A DNA stretch of 64,000 nt, from assembly GCA_002373975.1 (NCBI GenBank), contig DFKZ01000054.1, positions 29,647 through 93,646 of the forward strand, written 5' to 3'. How positions within the stretch are numbered: the first letter of the stretch is position 1; the number at the start of each line of letters is the position of its first letter. The notes beneath the pieces were generated by a model that did not search any database, was not told the DNA's origin, and was given only the letters and a program-made list of their open reading frames with translations. This stretch comes from Lachnospiraceae bacterium UBA3632 (lineage in GTDB: Bacteria; Bacillota; Clostridia; Lachnospirales; Lachnospiraceae). Position numbers and translations under genes: made by a program. Below, one piece after another: positions 16,638 to 26,458 of the stretch.

Positions 16638-17551
16638 TGGAAACAAACAAAAAGAACGTATTTAAAAATATATTTTTTGCCTTTTGCGCCGTGTTCATGG
16701 TCGTTTTCATAATTATCGGACTTGGGCATAAAAAGAAAAGTACAGCTCCCTGGAGCCTGAAGCAGTTTTCTGATGATTCGGGCAAACAGGGCACTTTCTA
16801 TATTCTGGAAAACAACAATGACGGAACGGTCATCGTGATAGATGGTGGTACATCAAAGAATGCCAGGAAGGTCAGAAACGAGATCAGAAAGAGCGGAGGA
16901 AAAGTGGATGCCTGGATCATCACTCACTTCCACGACGATCACGTAGATGCTTTTAACGAGATATATGCGGATCCCGGTGATATTGAGATAAGTAAAGTAT
17001 ATACTCCCGAGATCGATCCGGATATGTATATGCAGCTGCTCAGAGAATGGGACGATCCGGAGCCCTACAAGACATTTATGAGACAGACGGAGGGTGACGA
17101 GAGGATCCTTCACCCCGCAAGAATGGATGTGCTTGAATTTGCCGGTCTTAAGATAGAGGTTCTGTGCACTTTCGATGAGCTTCTCTACAACTGCCTAGAT
17201 GAAAATATGGATCCCGCAAACGATATTTCAATGGTCTTTAAGGTAAGCGGAGAAAAAGATACGCTTCTTTTCCTTGGGGATTTTCACACCGACGCTTTGG
17301 GAGACGGGCTTATTCAGCTGCATGGTGACAAGCTGAAAGCCGAAATGGTCCAGGCAGGTCATCATGGGAACAATTCTCTTCCGGAGAGATTCTACGAATT
17401 TGTATCTCCCAAGGTCATGCTTTTCGACGCCCCTAAGTGGCTTATGGAAGGTGAGGAGTACACATCCAAAGACCTTGCCGCATGGTGTGATGCCAACGGA
17501 ATAGAAAGGTATGATTTCACGTCGGCCCCCAATGTTTTTGACTTTGAATAG
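16637..17551 (+). CDS. Membrane-anchored metallo-beta-lactamase-fold hydrolase (ComEC C-terminal type)
   Basis: This 304-residue protein has one N-terminal membrane segment (about 10-33) and a metallo-beta-lactamase domain, placing the enzyme outside the membrane. The metal-binding motif is THFHDDH (H97, H99, D101, H102), with later ligands in LFLGDFHTD and QAGHHGNNS. The layout resembles the hydrolase domain at the C-terminus of ComEC/Rec2 and related stand-alone proteins. It overlaps metF by one base and is followed 23 nt later by the MetH reactivation gene, so it lies inside a methionine operon although no link to that pathway is known. The substrate is unknown. Confidence 0.85.
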   Translation: METNKKNVFKNIFFAFCAVFMVVFIIIGLGHKKKSTAPWSLKQFSDDSGKQGTFYILENNNDGTVIVIDGGTSKNARKVRNEIRKSGGKVDAWIITHFHDDHVDAFNEIYADPGDIEISKVYTPEIDPDMYMQLLREWDDPEPYKTFMRQTEGDERILHPARMDVLEFAGLKIEVLCTFDELLYNCLDENMDPANDISMVFKVSGEKDTLLFLGDFHTDALGDGLIQLHGDKLKAEMVQAGHHGNNSLPERFYEFVSPKVMLFDAPKWLMEGEEYTSKDLAAWCDANGIERYDFTSAPNVFDFE

Positions 17552-17574
17552 ATTACTTAAGGTGCAGGGTGAAT

Positions 17575-18279
17575 ATGAAAGAATTTATTGAAAAGCTCAG
17601 AACCGGATCGCTCACCGGCGATGAAAGGATAATCCCTATCTATTGTGAATATGACGAGCCGGACATTAACCGCTCTGAGGTGCTCAGATATGCAGGCTTC
17701 CCGGCGTCTGTGCTTCGGGCTAAGGGAAAAGGGAAAAAGGATGATTCTTTCTGTGAGGTACCGACGGATGAAGAGCTGGCTAAGAGGCTCGATGAGGTGA
17801 TAGGGCTTGCGAAAGGACAGTTTATCTACAGGCTCTCCTATGCCTGTGCCGTGCTGGGGAGAGATGATGAGGGGTATCCGGTACTTCCTTTTAAGCAGCA
17901 TTCGGATGATCTAAAAAAGAATCTCGAAAACTGCAGGGGTGTGATAATCCTTGCCGCAACCGTCGGAGCCGGTATTGACAGGCTTATAAGAAGATATGAA
18001 AGGACTGGGCCGGCAACGGGGCTGTTGCTTCAGGGAATGGGAGCCGAGCGCGTTGAGACGCTTGTTGATGCGTTCAATGATGAAGTAAACAGGACCTGTG
18101 ATGCCATGGGTATGAAGGCTCATCCGCGCTACTCGCCGGGATACGGAGATCTTCCGATAACGGTGCAGCCCGACTTGTTAAAACTTCTTGAGGCCGAAAA
18201 AAGGCTGGGAATAACGCTTAACGCATCATATATGATGTCACCGTCCAAATCAGTTACTGCTGTTATAGGAATAAGTTGA
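17575..18279 (+). CDS. Stand-alone MetH reactivation (AdoMet-binding) domain protein
   Basis: This 234-residue protein corresponds to the C-terminal activation domain of cobalamin-dependent methionine synthase. The diagnostic region is PRYSPGYGDLPITVQPDLLK, followed by GITLNASYMMSPSKSVTAVIG, which binds AdoMet and supports reductive methylation of inactive cob(II)alamin. In E. coli this is part of MetH; here it is a separate gene directly before a MetH that lacks it. I prefer the ATG at 17575, with AGGG 6 nt upstream; a GTG at 17569 is possible. The N-terminal roughly 90 residues probably contact MetH or a reductase. Confidence 0.9.
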   Translation: MKEFIEKLRTGSLTGDERIIPIYCEYDEPDINRSEVLRYAGFPASVLRAKGKGKKDDSFCEVPTDEELAKRLDEVIGLAKGQFIYRLSYACAVLGRDDEGYPVLPFKQHSDDLKKNLENCRGVIILAATVGAGIDRLIRRYERTGPATGLLLQGMGAERVETLVDAFNDEVNRTCDAMGMKAHPRYSPGYGDLPITVQPDLLKLLEAEKRLGITLNASYMMSPSKSVTAVIGIS

Positions 18280-18333
18280 TCTTTACCGTATTTGCCCATT
18301 AGGGAAAACTCAAAGGAGAGTCAGGACAGTCTT

Positions 18334-20781
18334 ATGAACATACTTGATTATATGCGTGACAACTTCATAATCCTTGACGGAGGAATGGGAACGCTTCTTC
18401 AGGATGCAGGGCTTAAGCCCGGCGAACTGCCTGAAAGGTGGAATGTGACTCACCCCGAGGAGATAATCCGCATTCAGAAGTCTTATTTTGATGCGGGAAG
18501 CAATGTCGTGCTGGCAAACACCTTCGGTGCAAACTGTCTTAAATTTGACGATGAGGAGCTTACGCAGCTTATTAATGCAGCCTTCGATAATGCCCGCAGG
18601 GCAAAAGCGGAAAGCACGGGAAAGCAGGAAAAGTTCGTTGCTCTTGATATAGGACCTCTGGGAAGGCTGCTTAAGCCCTACGGAGATTATGAGTTCGAAG
18701 ATGCGGTAAGTGCATACGCAAAAACGGTCAGAATAGGTGCGGCAGCAGGTGCGGACCTTGTGTTTATAGAGACTATGAACGACAGCTACGACACGAAGGC
18801 TGCGCTTTTGGCTGTAAAAGAAAACTGCGATCTTCCGGTATTTGTATCCAATGCATACGGGAGTGACGGAAAACTGATGACGGGTGCATCACCCGCGGCC
18901 ATGGTGGCCATGCTGGAAGGAATGCACGCAGATGCCATAGGAGCAAACTGTTCTCTGGGACCCGACCAGCTCATCGGGGTGATGGAGGAATACCTTGAAT
19001 ATGCCTCCGTGCCGGTTCTTATCAAACCCAATGCAGGACTTCCCCGCGATGAAGGCGGTAAGACGGTTTATGATGTATATCCTCCCGAGTTTTCCGAAGC
19101 CATCAAAAAGCTTATGGAAAAGGGTGTGAGAATAGCCGGAGGATGCTGCGGTACCACGCCGGATTATATCAAGGCGGTTGCGGAAAAAGCGGCTACTCTT
19201 AAGCCTGTTCCCGTGACCGATAAAAACAGATCGCTTATCTCATCCTACACCCACGTGGTGGAATTCGGACCCTCCCCGATCCTGATCGGAGAGAGGATCA
19301 ATCCTACCGGAAAGAAGCGTTTCCAACAGGCTCTGCGGGAGAGTGATATAGATTATATCCTTGGAGAAGGCTTAAAACAGGCAGATGCGGGAGTGCAGGT
19401 GCTCGATGTCAACGTCGGCCTGCCGGAGATAGACGAGCCGGCGATGATAGAGCGTGTGGCAAAGGAGCTTCAGGCGGTAACGGACCTTCCGCTTCAGCTT
19501 GACACTTCCGACCCCGTAGCAATGGAAAGAGGTCTTCGCTGCTACAACGGAAAGGCTATGGTCAATTCCGTAAACGGCAAAGAAGAAGTTATGGAAGCCG
19601 TATTTCCGCTTGTTGCCAAATACGGCGGATTTGTGGTTGCTCTTACTCTCGATGAAGGCGGAATACCCGAGAGCGCGAAGGAAAGAGTAAGGATAGCCGA
19701 AAAGATAATCAAAAAGGCATCGGAATACGGAATATCGAAAAAGAACCTTATATTTGATCCCCTTGCCATGACTATAAGCGCGGATACGAAAGCTGCACTT
19801 GCAACTATCGAAGCAGTGCATGAGATCCGCCACGGGCTGGGAGTGAATACATCCCTTGGGGTATCGAATGTTTCATTTGGACTTCCATCCAGAAACATCA
19901 TCACATCAACATTCTTTGCACTCACTTTGGAGCAGGGGCTTTCAGCCGCGATAATGAATCCTTACTCCTACGAGATGATGAATGTATACCATGCTTTCAA
20001 GGCACTTCATGACCTTGATGCAAACTGTACGGAGTATATAGAATACGCTCAGAATCTGCCGGCACAGGTTCCTGCGGGAAGTCAGAGCGCCGGTGCTGCG
20101 TCCGGTACGCAGGGAGCCGGATCCACTCAGGGCCCGGGCGGAAAGCCGGCGGTGTCTCCTCTTCAGAATGCCATCATCAGAGGGCTTAAGGAACAGGCCG
20201 GAAATATCACGAGAGAGCTTTTAAAGGAAAACGCCCCGCTTGATATCGTTCAGCAGGAGGTTATCCCCGCCCTCGACATAGTGGGTAAGGATTTTGAGGA
20301 GAAAAAGGTGTACCTTCCTCAGCTCCTGATGGCTGCCGAAGCCTCAAAGGAAGCTTTTGAGGAGATAAAAAAGGAAATGGCAAAGAGCGCAGACGGAGGA
20401 GGCCCCAAGAGGTGTTCTTTCGTAATAGCCACAGTTCACGGCGACATTCACGATATAGGTAAGAATATCGTGAAGCTTATCCTTGAAAACTATGGATTTG
20501 ACGTGCATGATCTCGGAAAAGACGTGCCTGAGCAGACCGTGGTCGACAAGGTTGTGGAGCTCCATGCTCCCATAGTCGGGCTTTCCGCTCTGATGACCAC
20601 CACCGTTCCCGCAATGGAAGAGACTATCAGGCTCTTAAGGGAGCAGGCTCCATGGGCAAAGGTGACGGTAGGCGGCGCGGTAATGACTCAGGAGTATGCC
20701 GACAGGATAGGCGCCGACAAGTATTGCCGCGATGCGATGGAGACCGTAAGGTATGCGGAAGAAGTGGAAAAATCCCTTTAA
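18334..20781 (+). CDS. metH: Cobalamin-dependent methionine synthase lacking the activation domain
   Basis: This 815-residue enzyme transfers the methyl group of methyl-THF to homocysteine through cobalamin. Domains in order: homocysteine-binding barrel (about 1-290) with zinc ligands C206 (GANCSLGP), C271 and C272 (GGCCGTT); pterin-binding barrel (about 300-565, starting GPSPILIGERINPTG); a Gly/Ser/Gln-rich linker (about 583-605); four-helix cap (about 610-690); and cobalamin-binding Rossmann domain with D704, H706, G709 in the DxHxxG motif and GLSALMTTT. The activation domain is absent and encoded by the preceding gene. The ATG at 18334 has GGAGAG 13 nt upstream; a TTG at 18292 lacks any ribosome site. 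Confidence 0.95.
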   Translation: MNILDYMRDNFIILDGGMGTLLQDAGLKPGELPERWNVTHPEEIIRIQKSYFDAGSNVVLANTFGANCLKFDDEELTQLINAAFDNARRAKAESTGKQEKFVALDIGPLGRLLKPYGDYEFEDAVSAYAKTVRIGAAAGADLVFIETMNDSYDTKAALLAVKENCDLPVFVSNAYGSDGKLMTGASPAAMVAMLEGMHADAIGANCSLGPDQLIGVMEEYLEYASVPVLIKPNAGLPRDEGGKTVYDVYPPEFSEAIKKLMEKGVRIAGGCCGTTPDYIKAVAEKAATLKPVPVTDKNRSLISSYTHVVEFGPSPILIGERINPTGKKRFQQALRESDIDYILGEGLKQADAGVQVLDVNVGLPEIDEPAMIERVAKELQAVTDLPLQLDTSDPVAMERGLRCYNGKAMVNSVNGKEEVMEAVFPLVAKYGGFVVALTLDEGGIPESAKERVRIAEKIIKKASEYGISKKNLIFDPLAMTISADTKAALATIEAVHEIRHGLGVNTSLGVSNVSFGLPSRNIITSTFFALTLEQGLSAAIMNPYSYEMMNVYHAFKALHDLDANCTEYIEYAQNLPAQVPAGSQSAGAASGTQGAGSTQGPGGKPAVSPLQNAIIRGLKEQAGNITRELLKENAPLDIVQQEVIPALDIVGKDFEEKKVYLPQLLMAAEASKEAFEEIKKEMAKSADGGGPKRCSFVIATVHGDIHDIGKNIVKLILENYGFDVHDLGKDVPEQTVVDKVVELHAPIVGLSALMTTTVPAMEETIRLLREQAPWAKVTVGGAVMTQEYADRIGADKYCRDAMETVRYAEEVEKSL

Positions 20782-20865
20782 ACGGGCCTGATCATCCGCA
20801 AAAAACCATTGTAATAAAGACAAAAAATGATAACGGAAAAAGTCGAAAAATAATAAGCAGATAAA

Positions 20866-20894
20866 TTGACTGTTGATAGAATTCAAAGTGATAT
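20866..20894 (+). promoter_or_regulatory. Putative lepA promoter, possibly leaderless
   Basis: TTGACT (20866-20871), 17 nt, TGATAT (20889-20894); the box ends 6 nt before the ATG at 20901. AAAGTGATATT here is identical to the sequence at the same place before the TraX-GGDEF gene. GTGAT could instead be a poor ribosome site. Confidence 0.35.
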
Positions 20895-20900
20895 TTAAGT

Positions 20901-22709
20901 ATGGATCAGAGTAAGATAAGAAATTTTTGTATAGTAGCACATATCGATCACGGAAAGTCGACACTTGCAGACAGGATCATCGAAAAGACGGGGCTTCTCA
21001 CAAGCCGTGAGATGCAGGAGCAGGTGCTCGACAATATGGATCTTGAGAGGGAGAGAGGGATCACCATCAAATCCCAGGCTGTCCGCACGGTCTATAAAGC
21101 AAAGGATGGTGAGGAGTATATCCTTAACCTCATCGACACCCCCGGTCATGTGGACTTTAACTACGAGGTGAGCAGATCTCTTGCCGCATGCGACGGCGCG
21201 ATACTTGTTGTAGACGCAGCCCAGGGAATAGAGGCACAGACACTTGCCAATGTCTACCTGGCACTCGATCATGATCTGGATGTATTCCCGGTGATCAACA
21301 AGATCGACCTTCCCAGTGCGGAGCCTCAGAGGGTGATAGAAGAGATCGAGGATGTGATAGGGATCGAGGCTCAGGATGCGCCTCTCATTTCTGCCAAAAA
21401 CGGCATCGGGATAGAGGATGTGCTTGAGGCCATAGTGCATAAGATCCCAGCTCCGAAAGGAGATCCGAACGGACCTCTTCAGGCTCTTATCTTTGATTCT
21501 CTCTACGATTCATACAAGGGAGTTATAGTGTTCTGCCGCATTAAAGAGGGCACCGTAAAGCGCGGCACCAGGATCCGCATGATGGCAACGGGCGCTGTCG
21601 AAGATGTGGTGGAAGTGGGATATTTCGGCGCAGGTCAGTTTATCCCCTGCGATGAGCTTTCCGCGGGAATGGTAGGCTATATCACCGCATCCATCAAGAA
21701 TCTTAAAGAGACATCGGTGGGAGATACTGTTACAGATGATGATAATCCCTGCCCGCAGCCTCTTCCCGGATATAAAAAAGTTCAGTCAATGGTTTATTGC
21801 GGCATTTATCCCGCAGACGGAGCAAAGTACCCGGATCTCAGGGATGCTCTTGAAAAGCTTCAGCTCAATGATGCATCACTGACATACGAGCCGGAGACAT
21901 CGATAGCACTGGGCTTCGGTTTCAGATGCGGTTTTCTCGGTCTTCTCCATCTTGAGATCATTCAGGAGAGACTGGAAAGAGAGTACAATCTCGACCTGGT
22001 GACCACCGCTCCGGGCGTTGTATATAAGGTATACAAAACCGACGGAGAGATGATAGAGCTCACAAATCCCTCCAATCTTCCCGATCCTTCGGAGATAGAT
22101 TACATGGAGGAGCCCATCGTCAATGCCGAGATAATGGTCACCAAGGAGTTTGTGGGATCCATTATGGAACTTTGTCAGGAAAGACGCGGTAAGTACGTAT
22201 CGATGGAATATATCGAAGCAAACCGTGCCCTGATAAAATATGAGCTTCCCCTCAACGAGATCATCTATGATTTCTTTGATGCTCTTAAGTCCAGATCGAG
22301 AGGTTACGCATCTTTCGATTACGATATGAAGGGGTATGAGAAATCATCTCTTGTTAAGCTCGACATCCTTGTGAACCGTGAGGAAGTGGATGCACTTTCG
22401 TTTATCGTTCACGCGGATTCCGCATACGAGCGCGGCAGAAGGATGTGTGAGAGATTAAAGGAAGAGATTCCGAGACATCTTTTTGAAATACCGATCCAGG
22501 CCGCTGTGGGCGGAAGGATCGTGGCAAGAGAGACCGTCAAGGCGATGCGCAAGGATGTGCTTGCTAAGTGCTACGGCGGTGACATCACTCGTAAAAAGAA
22601 ACTGCTCGAAAAGCAGAAAGAAGGTAAAAAGCGAATGCGCCAGATAGGAAACGTTGAGATCCCGCAGGCCGCATTCATGAGCGTTCTTAAGCTTGACGAG
22701 GATAAATAG
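20901..22709 (+). CDS. lepA: Elongation factor 4 (LepA)
   Basis: This 602-residue translational GTPase back-translocates or remodels ribosomes. G1 is AHIDHGKST, G2 RGITIKSQ, G3 DTPGHVDF, G4 NKIDLP and G5 SAKNG. It ends in the LepA-specific C-terminal domain (CYGGDITRKKKLLEKQKEGK, then IPQAAFMSVLK). The length is normal. The N-terminus MDQSKIRNFCIVAHIDHGK fixes the start, yet there is no clear Shine-Dalgarno site; a -10-like box lies 6 nt upstream. The second ABC exporter pair follows after 32 nt and may be read through from here. Confidence 0.97.
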   Translation: MDQSKIRNFCIVAHIDHGKSTLADRIIEKTGLLTSREMQEQVLDNMDLERERGITIKSQAVRTVYKAKDGEEYILNLIDTPGHVDFNYEVSRSLAACDGAILVVDAAQGIEAQTLANVYLALDHDLDVFPVINKIDLPSAEPQRVIEEIEDVIGIEAQDAPLISAKNGIGIEDVLEAIVHKIPAPKGDPNGPLQALIFDSLYDSYKGVIVFCRIKEGTVKRGTRIRMMATGAVEDVVEVGYFGAGQFIPCDELSAGMVGYITASIKNLKETSVGDTVTDDDNPCPQPLPGYKKVQSMVYCGIYPADGAKYPDLRDALEKLQLNDASLTYEPETSIALGFGFRCGFLGLLHLEIIQERLEREYNLDLVTTAPGVVYKVYKTDGEMIELTNPSNLPDPSEIDYMEEPIVNAEIMVTKEFVGSIMELCQERRGKYVSMEYIEANRALIKYELPLNEIIYDFFDALKSRSRGYASFDYDMKGYEKSSLVKLDILVNREEVDALSFIVHADSAYERGRRMCERLKEEIPRHLFEIPIQAAVGGRIVARETVKAMRKDVLAKCYGGDITRKKKLLEKQKEGKKRMRQIGNVEIPQAAFMSVLKLDEDK

Positions 22710-22741
22710 GGCTGTTAAAGGCCCCTAAAAGGAAACAGATA

Positions 22742-24535
22742 ATGAGTAAGAGATTTCCGAAAACGAAACTTCAGTGGCTCTGGGAGAACATGGAAGGGAA
22801 GAGATTCATTTTCATGCTGGCCCTTCTGGGAACGATCGTCTACAACGTGCTTCAGCTGACAGTTCCGTTTATTTCCAGCAGGCTTGTGGACAACTTTCTT
22901 ACGGGAGCCGATGCAGCATATAACTGGGCCAACAACAGAAACTTCTTTTTTATTCTTCTTGGAATAATGGTGGGAGCGACCATATTCCGTACGGTTGTGG
23001 TATATCTCGACTGTATGGCGTATGAGCATGTCTCACAATCCGTACTTTATCGTGTACGTAATTTCCTGTACAACAAGATCCAGCGTCAGGATATGAAATT
23101 CTACAGCACTTACCGTACCGGTGACCTTATGACGAGGGTGACCGGTGATCTTGATGCGGTAAGACATATGGTGGCATGGGTCATCCGTGTGATAATCGAG
23201 TCATTTGCACTTTATACATCCGCTATGGTCTATTTCTTTGTGATGAACTGGAAGCTTGCGTTGTGTATCATGGTGCTCTCACCCTTTATCTTTGCGGTGA
23301 TCTATATGTTCCGATCCAAAGTGCGTCCCATGCATGCGAAGCTCCGCGAAAAGCTTGCGGAGATGAACACCTATGCCCAGGAAAACATTTCCGGAAACCG
23401 CGTGGTGAAGGCATTTGCAAGGGAAGAGTACGAGAAGGACAAGTTTGACAAGGCAAATACGAGTTATCGTGACACCAACTGTGAGACCGCTCTTGTGTGG
23501 GTAAAGTTTTATCCCGCAATCGAAGGTATGGCAAGTGCCATGTCCATCGCACTTCTTGTGATCGGCGGTCTTTTCCTCATATACAGTATCGGACATCCGG
23601 ACAACGTCCAGCTGACAATGGGACAGTTTGTGGCATTTTCGGGCCTTATCTGGGCCATCCAGAACCCTATGAGAATGCTCGGGAATATCATGAACGAATT
23701 CCAGCGCTTCTCGGCTGCGGCAGATAAGGTTATGGAGATCTATTACTCCGAGCCGGAGATAGTGGACGCACCCGATGCCATCGATCATCCCGGAAGCTTT
23801 AAGGGGGAGATTGAGTTTAAAAATGTCAGCTTCATGTACTCTGACGGAAACCTGCCTGTTTTAAAGAATATTTCGTTTACGGCAAAGCCTGGGGAAACCG
23901 TGGCCATAATGGGAGAGACCGGGTGCGGAAAGACTTCGCTTATACATCTTATTCCCAGGTTCTATGAGCCTACGGGAGGAGAGATACTTATAGACGGCGT
24001 GAACATTAACCGCTACAAGCTCGAACAGCTCAGGAAGAACATCGGACTTGCCACACAGGATGTGCTTCTCTATTCAGATACCATAGAGGGAAATATCGCA
24101 TACGGCGATCCGCATATCACTGCCGAGCAGGTGGTTAAATTTGCAAGATATTCCGCGGCATCGGAGTTTATCGCCAAGATGCCCGAGGGATACGATACCA
24201 TTGTCGGAGAAAGAGGCGTTGGCCTGTCGGGCGGGCAGAAGCAGAGGATATCACTTGCACGTGCTCTTGCGATAGAGCCTTCGATCCTTATACTCGATGA
24301 CACAACTTCCGCAGTGGATATGGAGACCGAAAAGCAGATACAGGACAGCCTTCGTCATCTCGAATTCCCCTGCACAAAGATAATCATTGCACAGAGAATA
24401 TCAACCACAAAGTTTGCGGATAAGATAATAATCCTTCAGCACGGTGAGATCACTGAAGAGGGATCTCACGAGGAGCTTATAGCAAAAGGCGGCTATTATT
24501 GCGAGCTGGTCAAGCTCCAGACGGGGGAGGCGTAA
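22742..24535 (+). CDS. ABC exporter half-transporter, degenerate-site subunit (second pair)
   Basis: This 597-residue protein has six membrane helices (about 20-320) and an ATPase domain with Walker A GETGCGKTSL and a canonical signature LSGGQKQRISLARA. The Walker B ends ILILDDTTSAVD, with Asp instead of the catalytic Glu, and the switch His is Gln (IIAQRISTT). It therefore supplies the degenerate site of a heterodimeric exporter with the next gene, which starts 5 nt after its stop codon. AAAAGGAA lies before the ATG. The substrate is unknown; lipid or drug export is the family norm. Confidence 0.94.
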   Translation: MSKRFPKTKLQWLWENMEGKRFIFMLALLGTIVYNVLQLTVPFISSRLVDNFLTGADAAYNWANNRNFFFILLGIMVGATIFRTVVVYLDCMAYEHVSQSVLYRVRNFLYNKIQRQDMKFYSTYRTGDLMTRVTGDLDAVRHMVAWVIRVIIESFALYTSAMVYFFVMNWKLALCIMVLSPFIFAVIYMFRSKVRPMHAKLREKLAEMNTYAQENISGNRVVKAFAREEYEKDKFDKANTSYRDTNCETALVWVKFYPAIEGMASAMSIALLVIGGLFLIYSIGHPDNVQLTMGQFVAFSGLIWAIQNPMRMLGNIMNEFQRFSAAADKVMEIYYSEPEIVDAPDAIDHPGSFKGEIEFKNVSFMYSDGNLPVLKNISFTAKPGETVAIMGETGCGKTSLIHLIPRFYEPTGGEILIDGVNINRYKLEQLRKNIGLATQDVLLYSDTIEGNIAYGDPHITAEQVVKFARYSAASEFIAKMPEGYDTIVGERGVGLSGGQKQRISLARALAIEPSILILDDTTSAVDMETEKQIQDSLRHLEFPCTKIIIAQRISTTKFADKIIILQHGEITEEGSHEELIAKGGYYCELVKLQTGEA

Positions 24536-24539
24536 GCAT

Positions 24540-26330
24540 ATGGCTAGGAATACTTTCAGACAGGACGAAAGACTTGAAGAGCCCTTCAACTTTAAACATT
24601 TGCTCAGGGCTTCGGTTTATATGAAAAAATACGCCGGCAAGATGATATTTGCACTTATCATCTCGGCTCTTGGCGGCGCCATTGGGCTTATAGCACCAAG
24701 GATCAACCAGGAAGCCCTTGATGTGGCGATACCGAACACCGACACGAGGTATCTTATAAAGCTGGCGATCATGCTTGTGGGGACGATAGTTATAAGCATC
24801 ATTCTTACAACTATCCGTTCAAGGATAATGATCAAAGTCAGCCAGGGTATTATTTATGACATCAGAAAGGATCTCTTCGCACATCTTCAGAAGCTTCCTT
24901 TCCAGTATTATGACGACAGACCTCACGGAAAGATACTTATCAGAGTGGTTAACTATGTTAACTCGGTTTCCGATATGCTTTCCAACGGTCTCATTAATGT
25001 CATACTCGAGATATTCAACCTGATATTTATTGTTGCGTTCATGTTCTCGGTGGATGTGCAGCTTGCTCTGGTGGTGCTCTGCGGTGTGCCCGTACTTGCG
25101 GTGTTCATGATGTGGATCAAGAATAAGCAGCGCAAGGCCTGGCAGGCGGTTTCCAACAAGAATTCCAACCTCAACGCATATCTGCAGGAGAATATCGTGG
25201 GAGCCAGGATCACCCAGATCTTTGCAAGAGAAGATTACAACGCGGAGGTTTTTGCGGGACTTTCATCCGACTGCCGTAACACGTGGATGACAGCCGTAAG
25301 GTACAATAACCTGGTATGGCCCGGAATAGATACCATTTCAGTGCTTGTAAGGGCTGCAATATTCCTTTTCGGTATGGTGGTCTTCAGCACTGCGGAAGGC
25401 GGAATGAAGAGTGTCGGAGTCATTGTGGCGATATCAAGCTACGCTTCAAGATTCTGGCAGCCCATAATGAACCTCGGTAATATTTTCAATAATTTCATCA
25501 ACAATATCGCTTATCTTGAGAGAATATTCCAGACTTTGGATGAGCCCGTTACCGTTGATGATGCACCGGATGCCACCGAGATGCCGGAGATCAAGGGAGA
25601 GGTTGAGTTTAAGAATGTAGACTTTTCCTATGAGGAAGGCAAGCCGGTACTCAAGAATGTTTCGTTCAAGGTTAAGCCCGGCCAGAGCATAGCGCTGGTG
25701 GGACCAACCGGAGCCGGAAAGAGCACGATAGTGAGTCTGGTATCCAGGTTTTACAATGTGGAAAGCGGTCAGGTTCTCATAGACGGACAGGATATTTCGA
25801 AAGTGACGCTTCACTCGCTGCGTTCACAGATGGGAATAATGCTTCAGGACAGCTTTATCTTCTCGGGAACCATAGAGGACAATATCCGCTACGGTAAGCT
25901 GGATGCGACCATGGACGAGATAAGATCGGCGAGTAAGATTGTATGCGCCGACGGCTTTATAAGTGCCATGGAGGACGGATATCAGAGCGAGGTCAGAGAG
26001 CGCGGAACCACACTTTCCCAGGGGCAGAAACAGCTTATCTCCTTTGCCAGAACGCTTATCTCGGATCCCAAGATCCTTGTGCTGGATGAGGCCACATCAA
26101 GTATCGATGTCCAGACGGAGCGTGCGCTTCAGACGGGACTCAACAACATGATGAAGGGAAGAACAACATTTATTATTGCCCACAGACTTTCCACCATCAA
26201 GAACTGCGATGTCATAATGTACATAGATGACGGCGGAATAGTGGAGACCGGAACTCATGAGGAACTTCTGGCAAAGCACGGATTGTATTATCATCTGTAC
26301 ACTTCGCAGATGGATGAAAAAGGAGCCTGA
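24540..26330 (+). CDS. ABC exporter half-transporter, catalytically competent subunit (second pair)
   Basis: This 596-residue partner of the preceding gene has Walker A GPTGAGKSTIVSL, an altered signature LSQGQKQLISFART, an intact Walker B ILVLDEATSSID with catalytic Glu, and switch His in IIAHRLSTIKNCD. Altered signature with intact Walker B/His is the complement expected of a heterodimer. The ribosome site GGGGGAGG overlaps the end of the upstream gene, indicating coupling. It ends at a strong terminator. The architecture and order are the same as in the exporter at 9.5-13.1 kb. Confidence 0.94.
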   Translation: MARNTFRQDERLEEPFNFKHLLRASVYMKKYAGKMIFALIISALGGAIGLIAPRINQEALDVAIPNTDTRYLIKLAIMLVGTIVISIILTTIRSRIMIKVSQGIIYDIRKDLFAHLQKLPFQYYDDRPHGKILIRVVNYVNSVSDMLSNGLINVILEIFNLIFIVAFMFSVDVQLALVVLCGVPVLAVFMMWIKNKQRKAWQAVSNKNSNLNAYLQENIVGARITQIFAREDYNAEVFAGLSSDCRNTWMTAVRYNNLVWPGIDTISVLVRAAIFLFGMVVFSTAEGGMKSVGVIVAISSYASRFWQPIMNLGNIFNNFINNIAYLERIFQTLDEPVTVDDAPDATEMPEIKGEVEFKNVDFSYEEGKPVLKNVSFKVKPGQSIALVGPTGAGKSTIVSLVSRFYNVESGQVLIDGQDISKVTLHSLRSQMGIMLQDSFIFSGTIEDNIRYGKLDATMDEIRSASKIVCADGFISAMEDGYQSEVRERGTTLSQGQKQLISFARTLISDPKILVLDEATSSIDVQTERALQTGLNNMMKGRTTFIIAHRLSTIKNCDVIMYIDDGGIVETGTHEELLAKHGLYYHLYTSQMDEKGA

Positions 26331-26359
26331 TACGGTTCTTATATAATATTCCGATAAAG

Positions 26360-26394
26360 AGCACCCGATTTAAACCGGGTGCTTTACTTTTTTG
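26360..26394 (+). terminator. Terminator after the second ABC exporter
   Basis: Stem AGCACCCG / CGGGTGCT (8 bp) with an 8-nt loop, followed by TTACTTTTTT. Confidence 0.88.
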
Positions 26395-26435
26395 ATTTAA
26401 CGTACTAAAATATACAAGGTTGACCATACGGTCAA
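26383..26435 (+). promoter_or_regulatory. Promoter and palindromic operator of the Nav-channel operon
   Basis: TTTACT (26383-26388), 17 nt, TAAAAT (26406-26411) would start transcription near 26418. Immediately there lies a perfect palindrome TTGACC-ATAC-GGTCAA (26420-26435). GACC-N4-GGTC palindromes are a common form of TetR-family operator, and its position at +1 suits repression. No regulator gene is adjacent. Confidence 0.5.
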
Positions 26436-26458
26436 AACTATAAAGGAGGAGAGTTATT

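Noticed and set aside
15706..18333. Cobalamin or SAM riboswitch for the methionine operon
   Set aside because: The gap upstream of metF is only about 40 nt after the rpsT terminator, and the gaps before the reactivation gene and metH are short; no conserved riboswitch core is present.
22742..26330. Homodimeric MsbA-like exporters
   Set aside because: Asp for Glu in Walker B and Gln for the switch His in one subunit, together with immediate adjacency, indicate a heterodimer.
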